Assembly (NCBI GenBank): GCA_025963815.1
Contig: JAOQAA010000415.1
Location: 1-6,950 of the forward strand
Source: Capsulimonas sp.
GTDB lineage: Bacteria > Armatimonadota > Armatimonadia > Armatimonadales > Capsulimonadaceae
Direction: 5' to 3'
Length of the DNA: 6,950 nt
The notes beneath the pieces are model-generated. The model saw nothing but the letters and a program-made list of their open reading frames with translations, did not search any database and was not told the DNA's origin. Position 1 is the first letter of the stretch. Each line of letters begins with the position of its first letter. The position numbers were made by a program, and so were the translations under genes. Below are positions 1 through 5,444 of this stretch, piece after piece.

Positions 1-2414
1 ACACCGTGCTTTACGACGCCGCCGAGCGCTCGCTTTTCCCCGACCACGTCTATGGCGTCTCCGCCGGCGGTGATCCCAAAGTGATCCCCGATCTGACTTA
101 CGAAGGCTTGAAGTCCTTCCATGAGAAGTACTATCACCCGTCGAACGCCCGCATCTGGTTCTGGGGCGATGACGAACCCGACGAGCGGCTGCGCCTGTCC
201 AACGAGTATCTGAGTGAGTTCGAGGCGCGTCCGGTCGATTCGCTCGTCCCCGCCCTGCCGCGCTGGACGGAGCCGCGTCGCCTGACCCAGCCCTACGCCG
301 TGGGCGCCGGCGCCGACGAGGCAGGCCAGGGCATGCTCTCGATCAACTGGGTGCTTACCGATGACGCCGTGGACTTTGAAGTGGATCTGGCGCTGGATAT
401 TTTGAAGCATATCCTGACCGGAACGGCGGCGGCGCCGCTGCGCAAGGCGATGCTGGAGTCGCGGTTGGTGGAGGATCTTGGCGCCGGCGTTTCTGACGGC
501 CGCCAGCGCGCCTGGCGCACCGGCTTCAAGGGCGTGGACCCGGCGAACGCTGACCAGGTCGAGGCGCTGATGCTGGACACGCTGCGCAAGCTCGCCGACG
601 AAGGGATCGATCCCGACGCTGTCGAAGCGGCGATGAACACGGCGGAGTTTAGTCTGCGCGAACTCAACACCGGCGGCTTTCCGCGCGGACTGATGGTGCT
701 GTTCTACGCCATGAGCAGCTGGCTCTATGGCCGCGACCCGATCGCGCCGCTCCAGTTCGAAACGCCGCTGACGGCGATCAAAGAAGGCGTGGCGAAGGGC
801 GGCTATTTCGAGAATCTGATCCGGGAGTACTTCCTGGACAACCCGCATCGCACGACCATCGTTTACACGCCCGATCCGGGCCTTGCCGAACGCGAAGCCG
901 CCGCCGAGCGCGCGAAGCTGGAGACGATCAAGGCGTCGCTGTCCACCGAAGAGCTCACCGCGATCGTTGACGAAACGAAGTATCTTCAGCAGCTCCAGCA
1001 GACCCCCGATACGGAAGAGCAGCTGGCGACCCTGCCGCGCCTGACCATCGCCGATCTTGATCCGAAGGTGAAGATCGTGCCGACGGATGTCCAGACCGTT
1101 TCCGGCGTTCCGGTCTACCACCATGATCTCTTCACCAACGGCATCGTCTATGTCGATCTCGGCTTCGACCTGAAGGTTCTGCGGCAGGAACTGCTGTCGT
1201 ACCTACCCCTGTTCGGCCGTTCGCTGCTGGAGATGGGCACGGAGAAGGAAGATTTCGTCCAATTGACCCAGCGCATCGGCCGCAAGACCGGCGGCGTTTC
1301 GCAGCAGCTCTTCACCAGCTCCCTGCGCAGCGCCGAAGGCTCCGCCGCACGCCTCTGGGTGCGGGCGAAGGCCACCCCGGCTCAGGCTCCCGATTTGACG
1401 GCGATCTTGGAAGACATCCTGCTGCACGTGAAGCTGGACAACCAGGACCGGTTCCGCCAGATGGCGACCGAGGAGAAAGTCCGGCTGGAAGCCGCCGTCG
1501 CCTCCAGCGGCCATGGCTTCGCCGGTCGCCGCCTTGCGGCGCGCTTCAGCGAATCGGGATGGCTGGGCGAGCAGATCTCGGGCATCACCTATCTCTTCTT
1601 CATTCGGCAATTGCTGGAGAAGATCGATAGCGACTGGCCGAGCGTGCTGGCGTCGTTGGAAGAGATCCGAAGCACGGTCCTGCGCCGCCGCCTCGCCGTG
1701 GCGAACGTCACGCTGGACGCCGCCAACTACGCCGCGTTTAAGCCCAGCCTTGAGGAACTCGCACAGGCGCTGCCGGACGGCGAAGCGCCCGCGCCCGCCG
1801 AGTGGGATCTGGTGGCGGAGTGCCTTCCCGAAGCGTTCACCGTGCCGGGGCAGGTGAACTACGTGGCGAAAGCCGCGCGCCTGACGGATTTCGGCTACGA
1901 GCCGTCGGGTTCGGCGAACGTCATCACCAACTTCCTGCGCACGAGCTGGCTCTGGGAAAAGGTTCGCGTCGAAGGCGGCGCGTACGGCGGCATGTGCGGA
2001 TTCGATTCGCTCTCTGGTGTTTTCAGCTTCCTGTCGTACCGAGACCCGAACTTGATCAAGACCCTGGAAAACTACGACGGCAGCGCCGCATTCCTGGAGA
2101 ATCTCACCCTGAGCGACGCCGAGCTGACCCGCAACATCATCGGCACGATTAGCGACCTGGACAGCTACCAACTGCCCGACGCCAAGGGCTTCAGCGCCAC
2201 CGCCCGCGCCCTGATCGGCGAGACCGACGCCCTGCGCCAGAAACGCCGCGATCAAGTGCTCACGACCACGCTCGCCGACTTCCAGGCATTCGGCAAGGTG
2301 CTGGAATCGCTGAACGAATCGGGCCAAGTCGCCATTGTGGGTTCGCCCGAAGCGATCGTCGCCGCCAACAACGAGATGGGCGGCTACTGGGTGCGTACGA
2401 CGAAGGTGCTGTAA
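1..2414 (+). CDS. M16C-family metalloprotease, presequence protease (PreP)-like, 5'-truncated by the window edge
   Basis: The reading frame is open from base 3 (the first two bases belong to a split codon) to TAA at 2412-2414. The GTG at 6 is not the true start, because the protein enters in mid-domain. Numbering residues from that GTG, LFPDHVYGV (10-18), GGDP (21-24) and YYHPSNARIW (42-51) are classic PreP/M16C sequence. Residues about 290-540 match the M16C-associated region (a TPDP..AEREAAAERAKLE start, then a helical linker). The C-terminal M16 domain has KVRVEGGAYGG with Arg654 and Tyr660, the pair that contacts substrate in M16 enzymes. Family members run to about 970-1040 residues, so roughly 180-200 are missing. 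The inverted zinc motif HxxEH and the downstream Glu ligand are expected just upstream and cannot be checked. The family degrades unstructured peptides inside a two-half clamshell chamber; localisation cannot be judged without the N-terminus. The next gene is convergent. The family call is firm; the substrate is unknown. Confidence 0.93.
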   Translation, partial: TVLYDAAERSLFPDHVYGVSAGGDPKVIPDLTYEGLKSFHEKYYHPSNARIWFWGDDEPDERLRLSNEYLSEFEARPVDSLVPALPRWTEPRRLTQPYAVGAGADEAGQGMLSINWVLTDDAVDFEVDLALDILKHILTGTAAAPLRKAMLESRLVEDLGAGVSDGRQRAWRTGFKGVDPANADQVEALMLDTLRKLADEGIDPDAVEAAMNTAEFSLRELNTGGFPRGLMVLFYAMSSWLYGRDPIAPLQFETPLTAIKEGVAKGGYFENLIREYFLDNPHRTTIVYTPDPGLAEREAAAERAKLETIKASLSTEELTAIVDETKYLQQLQQTPDTEEQLATLPRLTIADLDPKVKIVPTDVQTVSGVPVYHHDLFTNGIVYVDLGFDLKVLRQELLSYLPLFGRSLLEMGTEKEDFVQLTQRIGRKTGGVSQQLFTSSLRSAEGSAARLWVRAKATPAQAPDLTAILEDILLHVKLDNQDRFRQMATEEKVRLEAAVASSGHGFAGRRLAARFSESGWLGEQISGITYLFFIRQLLEKIDSDWPSVLASLEEIRSTVLRRRLAVANVTLDAANYAAFKPSLEELAQALPDGEAPAPAEWDLVAECLPEAFTVPGQVNYVAKAARLTDFGYEPSGSANVITNFLRTSWLWEKVRVEGGAYGGMCGFDSLSGVFSFLSYRDPNLIKTLENYDGSAAFLENLTLSDAELTRNIIGTISDLDSYQLPDAKGFSATARALIGETDALRQKRRDQVLTTTLADFQAFGKVLESLNESGQVAIVGSPEAIVAANNEMGGYWVRTTKVL

Positions 2415-2430
2415 GGCGCTGTTTCTAGTA

Positions 2431-2520
2431 GGTTTCGGCCCCTCCGCCCCATCCTGGGGAACTCAGAAAACGCGTTCGTCGTATTCGAGTCCCCCAGGAT
2501 GGGGCGGAGGGGCCGAAACC
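2431..2520. repeat. Large perfect inverted repeat between convergent genes (bidirectional terminator or REP/MITE-like palindrome)
   Basis: Bases 2431-2459 are the exact reverse complement of 2492-2520, a 29-bp perfect stem. After one A/C mismatch (2460/2491) the pairing resumes for 4 bp (2461-2464 with 2487-2490), leaving a 22-nt loop at 2465-2486. The loop contains an 8-bp palindrome, aacgcgtt, at 2469-2476. The arms are very GC-rich. The element begins 16 bp after the protease stop codon and ends 34 bp before the 3' end of the convergent SDR gene, so it could stop transcription from both sides. However, no T-tract follows the stem on either strand, so it is not a canonical intrinsic terminator. 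I see no target-site duplication at its edges and no second copy in this window. A dispersed palindromic repeat is an equally good reading. Confidence 0.85.
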
Positions 2521-2554
2521 ATTTAAGTGAGATTAAGCGGCAAAATATCGAGTA

Positions 2555-3436
2555 TCAGAGATACCCCACCTGATCAAGATCGGCAATCAGCCCCGGCCCG
2601 GTGGGCTGCCAGCCCAGTCGCTCCTGGGTCAGCGCGCTGGAGGCCGGCATGTCGTGAGCCACAAACATTCCCATCCAGCCAAAGTGCTCGCCTGCCTCTT
2701 CGGGAGACAGGGAGACGACCGGGAGATTCAGGCCCCGACCGAGGGATTCGGCGATCTCTTTTGCCGTGACGCCCTCTTCCCCGACTGCGTTGTAGCGGGT
2801 TCCCTTCGTTCCTTTTTCCAGCACCAACTTGTAAAGATGGGCGGCGTCGAGCAGGTGAACGGCGGGCCAGCGGTTGAGGCCATCGCCGACATACGCCGAG
2901 ACGCCTTTTTCGCGGGCTACGGCGATCAGGGGGGAGATCAATCCCTGCTTCAACGGATCGTGAACCTGCGGAAGGCGCACCACGGAAACGTGCGCGCCTT
3001 GCGTGAGCGCCGCGTCCGCTGCTTGTTCCGAAGCGACGCGGGGGATGTGGGAGTTTGCCGCGTCATCCTCGGTCGAGGGCCGGCCTGGAGTGCTGGCGGC
3101 TCCCGTGCCGGAGGTGATGACAAAGGGACGATCAGAGCCGGCGAGCACACCGCCCATTGCTTCGATAGCGCGACGGTCGATCTCGCAATTCTCCACAAAC
3201 TTTGCAAAGTCGTGGATAAAGGCGGTGTGAATGATGCCGTCTGCCTGCGCGGCGCCGCTGCGCAGGCTTTCTAAGTCTTCGACATCGCCGCGATGCACCT
3301 GCGCGCCGGCGGCGATGAGGGACTCGGCGCCGGCGTCCGAACGCGAAAGTCCGAGAACTTGATGACCCGCTTCGATCAACTCACGCACGACGACGGAGCC
3401 GATAAATCCTGTTGCTCCAGTAACGAATACACGCAT
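2555..3436 (-). CDS. Atypical SDR-family NAD(P)-binding oxidoreductase/epimerase-like protein
   Basis: A 293-residue Rossmann-fold protein. I chose the ATG at 3436 because the cofactor motif starts at once (MRVFVTGATGFIGS, TGxxGxxG at residues 6-13) and a purine-rich AAGAAAGG lies upstream. The frame continues to an earlier start at 3514, but those 26 residues do not look like SDR sequence. Arg32 in GLSRSD, after the second strand, suggests NADP(H) preference; GD (50-51) and the TSGTG strand (108-112) follow. The usual catalytic YxxxK is absent: the matching helix reads HIPRVASEQAA (130-140). This fits the atypical SDR subgroups that keep the extended-type glycine motif without the active-site pair. 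Reaction and substrate are therefore unknown. The C-terminal half (RWPAVHLLDAAHLY, 189-202; ERLGWQPTGPG, 272-282) is typical of such proteins and runs to full length. It is probably cytoplasmic. It is divergent from an XRE regulator, which is its likely controller. Confidence 0.9.
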   Translation of the reverse strand: MRVFVTGATGFIGSVVVRELIEAGHQVLGLSRSDAGAESLIAAGAQVHRGDVEDLESLRSGAAQADGIIHTAFIHDFAKFVENCEIDRRAIEAMGGVLAGSDRPFVITSGTGAASTPGRPSTEDDAANSHIPRVASEQAADAALTQGAHVSVVRLPQVHDPLKQGLISPLIAVAREKGVSAYVGDGLNRWPAVHLLDAAHLYKLVLEKGTKGTRYNAVGEEGVTAKEIAESLGRGLNLPVVSLSPEEAGEHFGWMGMFVAHDMPASSALTQERLGWQPTGPGLIADLDQVGYL

Positions 3437-3444
3437 GGGAAAAG

Positions 3445-3452
3445 CCTTTCTT
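3445..3452 (-). promoter_or_regulatory. Ribosome-binding site supporting the SDR start
   Basis: On the minus strand AAGAAAGG lies 8 nt upstream of the ATG at 3436. It supports that ATG over the upstream in-frame start at 3514. Confidence 0.5.
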
Positions 3453-3471
3453 TCAAAACAGAGGAGTTTCA

Positions 3472-3499
3472 TTGTCTTACGGTCAATTCCTATTATGCT
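3472..3499 (+). promoter_or_regulatory. Candidate sigma70-type promoter for the XRE regulator
   Basis: TTGTCT (3472-3477) and TATGCT (3494-3499) are separated by 16 bp, each matching 4 of 6 consensus bases. It points toward the regulator at 3561 and overlaps the candidate promoter for the divergent gene. A second -10-like box, TATACT (3531-3536), is closer to the start but has a poor -35. Prediction by eye only. Confidence 0.35.
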
Positions 3500-3519
3500 G
3501 ACTCGGAAGTACAAGTAAA
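3492..3519 (-). promoter_or_regulatory. Candidate sigma70-type promoter for the SDR gene
   Basis: Read on the minus strand, TTTACT (3514-3519) and CATAAT (3492-3497) are separated by 16 bp, with 4 of 6 and 5 of 6 consensus matches. The -10 lies about 55 bp before the SDR ATG. It overlaps the oppositely directed candidate promoter, so a protein bound here could affect both genes. Prediction by eye only. Confidence 0.35.
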
Positions 3520-3531
3520 AGTCGTGGCGTT

Positions 3532-3541
3532 ATACTAGTAT
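3532..3541. promoter_or_regulatory. 10-bp palindrome, candidate operator of the XRE regulator
   Basis: ATACTAGTAT is a perfect 10-bp palindrome ending 19 bp before the regulator ATG and overlapping a TATACT -10-like box. Its position between divergent regulator and target genes suits an autoregulatory operator. A palindrome this short can also arise by chance in AT-rich DNA. Confidence 0.3.
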
Positions 3542-3560
3542 CAGGACTAACAGGCTAACA

Positions 3561-4388
3561 ATGGCGAACGTAGAAGACAACTCACTCGGAAACTATCTGA
3601 AGAACCGGCGCGCAAAGCTCAATCCGGCGGCGTTCGGCATCGCGCCGACGCGGCGTCGGACACCCGGGCTGCGCCGCGAGGAGGTTGCCCAGCGCGCGAA
3701 CGTTAGCGCGACCTGGTACACGTGGCTCGAACAGGGACGCGGCGGAGCGCCGTCGGCCGATGTGCTCGATCAGATTGCATGCGCCCTGGAACTGACTTCG
3801 GCTGAGCGCGAGCATCTCTTTTTGCTCGCTCAGCACCGGCCGCCAGCGGTCCAGTATCAGGAGCCGGAGGGCGTGACGCCGCAATTGCAGCGCGTGCTCG
3901 ATTCGATGGAGTTCAGCCCGGCGATTGTACGGACGACCGCGTGGGACATCGTGGCGTGGAACCATGCCGCACAGGCTGTTCTGGCGGACTATGGGACGAT
4001 TGCGCCGGAACAGCGCAACATCCTGCGGTTATTTTTCGGCAATCCTCGCGTTCGCAATAAGACGTTAGGCTGGGAGAAGGAAGCGCGCCGGGTCGTGGGG
4101 GCGTTTCGCTCGGACGCCGCCAGGTCGGGCGGGTCCGAACAGATTGCGGCGCTGGTCGCCGATATGATCCAGATCAGTCCCGAATTCGCGGAGATCTGGC
4201 GCGATCATGATGTTTTAGATTATGGGGAGGGCGCCAAGCACTTCCATCACGGGACCGGCGGACCGATGACGCTAGAATATTCGACGTTCAAGGTCGAAGG
4301 GCGCCCCGATCTTGGCCTCATCATCTTCACCCCGGCGACGCCGACGGACGCGGACTGTATCCGGTCGATTATTCGAGATCGGCCTTAG
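3561..4388 (+). CDS. XRE-family helix-turn-helix regulator with MmyB-like ligand-binding domain
   Basis: A 275-residue cytoplasmic DNA-binding protein, about the usual length for this family. The N-terminal helix-turn-helix (about 8-90) carries the hallmark RRRTPGLRREEVAQ (31-44), then NVSATWYTWLEQGR (47-60) and a PSADVLDQIACAL helix. The C-terminal MmyB-like, PAS-type domain (about 105-270) has SPAIVRTTAWDIVAWNHAA (119-137) and HFHHGTGGPMTLEYSTF (227-243). In this family that domain is thought to bind a small hydrophobic ligand, which is not known here. The ATG start matches the usual LGNYLKNRR beginning; it has no good Shine-Dalgarno sequence, only a weak CAGG. It is divergent from the SDR gene, a frequent pairing for this regulator type, so control of that gene and of itself is the likely role. 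Whether it represses or activates cannot be told. Confidence 0.92.
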   Translation: MANVEDNSLGNYLKNRRAKLNPAAFGIAPTRRRTPGLRREEVAQRANVSATWYTWLEQGRGGAPSADVLDQIACALELTSAEREHLFLLAQHRPPAVQYQEPEGVTPQLQRVLDSMEFSPAIVRTTAWDIVAWNHAAQAVLADYGTIAPEQRNILRLFFGNPRVRNKTLGWEKEARRVVGAFRSDAARSGGSEQIAALVADMIQISPEFAEIWRDHDVLDYGEGAKHFHHGTGGPMTLEYSTFKVEGRPDLGLIIFTPATPTDADCIRSIIRDRP

Positions 4389-4471
4389 CCGTCGCCAGCG
4401 CCCGCAGCAACGCCGGCGCGCAGCCGCAGACGCCGATTGGCCTGCTCAGTCGCCTTCGCCGCTTCGTCGCG

Positions 4472-5344
4472 CTAAGGAGCCACCGAGCGCTGGGCGTGCA
4501 GTTGGTAGTCACGTGGCGTACAGCCATATTTTTGGCGGAAGCGGCGATAGAAGTAGGAGAGATTGTCGAAGCCGCAGTCGCCGGCGATAACGATGATCTC
4601 GTCCGTGGTGGTTGCGAGCAGGCTTGCGGCGCGTGTCAGACGCAGGTCATTGACGAACTCCGTCGGCGTCAGCCCGTGATGCTGCTGAAGCGTGCGTGAC
4701 AGATGCGCGGGACTGACGCCGCTGAGGGCGATCAGGCGCGGTAATCCTTCAACGAGGTTCTGCGGATCGTGCATGGCGCGGCAGGCGCGACTTAGCCAGT
4801 CCGGGCCGCTCTTGGAGTTTGTGGCGCTGTCCTGGCTTTGGAACAGCGGCAGGACGATGCTCCAGAAGCGGCACAGTTCAAGTCGCGTTGGCTGTGCCTG
4901 GAAGGCGCGGAGCATGCGCTGGAATGCTTCTGCGGCGATTTCTCGCCGCCCATCTTTCAGGTAGACGCCCGGCGGCTGAGCGGTGCTTTCCCACGCGCTG
5001 GCGTCGTCGATCAGTCCGGCGGCTGGGAGAAAATCGGCCCAGGCTTCGGCCCGAAAAGCGACGTTGACGAACAGCAGGATCCCGCCGGGCGGCGCGCCGA
5101 TCCGGTGACGGTCCTGTGGCCGAATGAGCCGCAGGTCTCCTTCGTGAAGCGTTTCAGCAGCGCCATTCACGGTATGGACGCCATGACCCGAGACGACGGA
5201 CATCATCTCCCAAAAATCGTGTGCGTGCTCCATGCCCCCGCTTCCATTGGTAAAGCGCACGAGCGCCGCATGAAAATCGCGCCCCGGCGCAATCTCCTCC
5301 CACCGCAGGCGCAGTTTCAAATCGTTGGAAAAATCTCTCGACAT
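4472..5344 (-). CDS. AraC-family transcriptional regulator with N-terminal cupin sensor domain
   Basis: A 290-residue regulator. The N-terminal cupin has HAHDFWEM (40-47) and EGDLRLIRPQDRH (68-80), the two cupin histidine motifs seen in sugar-responsive AraC proteins such as the ChbR type. The C-terminal pair of helix-turn-helix units covers about 200-281: GVSPAHLSRTLQQHHGLTP, then the signature CGFDNLSYFYRRFRQKYGCTP. I chose the ATG at 5344. A TTG five codons upstream (5359) is possible, but neither start has a Shine-Dalgarno sequence, and the candidate promoter places transcription start almost at the ATG, so translation may be leaderless. It is divergent from the GH47 mannosidase gene, its most likely target; the inducer would then be a mannose-containing sugar, which is inference. 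The 83 bp between its stop and the convergent XRE gene show no terminator-like hairpin. Confidence 0.92.
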   Translation of the reverse strand: MSRDFSNDLKLRLRWEEIAPGRDFHAALVRFTNGSGGMEHAHDFWEMMSVVSGHGVHTVNGAAETLHEGDLRLIRPQDRHRIGAPPGGILLFVNVAFRAEAWADFLPAAGLIDDASAWESTAQPPGVYLKDGRREIAAEAFQRMLRAFQAQPTRLELCRFWSIVLPLFQSQDSATNSKSGPDWLSRACRAMHDPQNLVEGLPRLIALSGVSPAHLSRTLQQHHGLTPTEFVNDLRLTRAASLLATTTDEIIVIAGDCGFDNLSYFYRRFRQKYGCTPRDYQLHAQRSVAP

Positions 5345-5350
5345 ATCAAT

Positions 5351-5379
5351 ATAGTACAAGAATTATCGTTCAAAGACAA
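5351..5379 (-). promoter_or_regulatory. Candidate promoter of the AraC-type regulator, possibly leaderless
   Basis: Read on the minus strand, TTGTCT (5374-5379) and TACTAT (5351-5356) are separated by 17 bp, each matching 4 of 6 consensus bases. The -10 ends 6 nt before the ATG at 5344, so the transcript would begin at or next to the start codon. This agrees with the missing Shine-Dalgarno sequence. Prediction by eye. Confidence 0.35.
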
Positions 5380-5401
5380 GATGGTAATTGAAAGCTATGA
5401 T
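5373..5401 (+). promoter_or_regulatory. Candidate promoter of the GH47 gene, back to back with the AraC promoter
   Basis: AAGACA (5373-5378) and TATGAT (5396-5401) are separated by 17 bp, with 4 of 6 and 5 of 6 matches. Its -35 overlaps the -35 of the divergent AraC promoter. The spacer also has a TTCAA / TTGAA inverted pair (5369-5373 and 5389-5393), with centres 20 bp apart, spanning this promoter; it could be a regulator site but the arms are short. Confidence 0.35.
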
Positions 5402-5434
5402 ATTATGAGCGTAGTTTTCGTGATGGTTGCGGCT

Positions 5435-5440
5435 GGGAGG
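5435..5440 (+). promoter_or_regulatory. Ribosome-binding site fixing the GH47 start
   Basis: GGGAGG lies 4 nt upstream of the ATG at 5445. The resulting protein begins directly with a signal peptide (MKKVV...), which favours this ATG over the in-frame TTG at 5427. Confidence 0.6.
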
Positions 5441-5444
5441 ATGT

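Noticed and set aside
1203..2327. A 374-codon open frame on the minus strand opposite the M16C protease
   Set aside because: It lies entirely inside a well-supported protease gene on the other strand. Its translation is rich in Arg, Ala, Gly and Gln with no recognisable domain, as expected of an antisense shadow in GC-rich coding DNA.
2654..3274. A 206-codon plus-strand frame opposite the SDR gene
   Set aside because: It is a shadow of a clear Rossmann-fold gene; the translation has no domain features.
4379..4390. Short hairpin CGGC-CTTA-GCCG at the XRE stop codon as a terminator
   Set aside because: The stem is only 4 bp, has no T-run and overlaps the coding end; it is too weak to call.
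4385..4471. The AraC frame stays open for 28 codons past its TAG stop, hinting at a recent nonsense mutation
   Set aside because: The annotated protein already ends where AraC proteins usually end. The extension is Arg/Ala/Gly-rich without homology, and the opposite strand is equally open here, as expected by chance in GC-rich DNA.
5427..5444. Upstream TTG start of the GH47 gene giving an LGGC lipobox-like sequence
   Set aside because: The Cys would precede rather than follow the hydrophobic core, so it cannot be a lipoprotein signal. The ATG at 5445 has a ribosome-binding site and gives an ordinary signal peptide.
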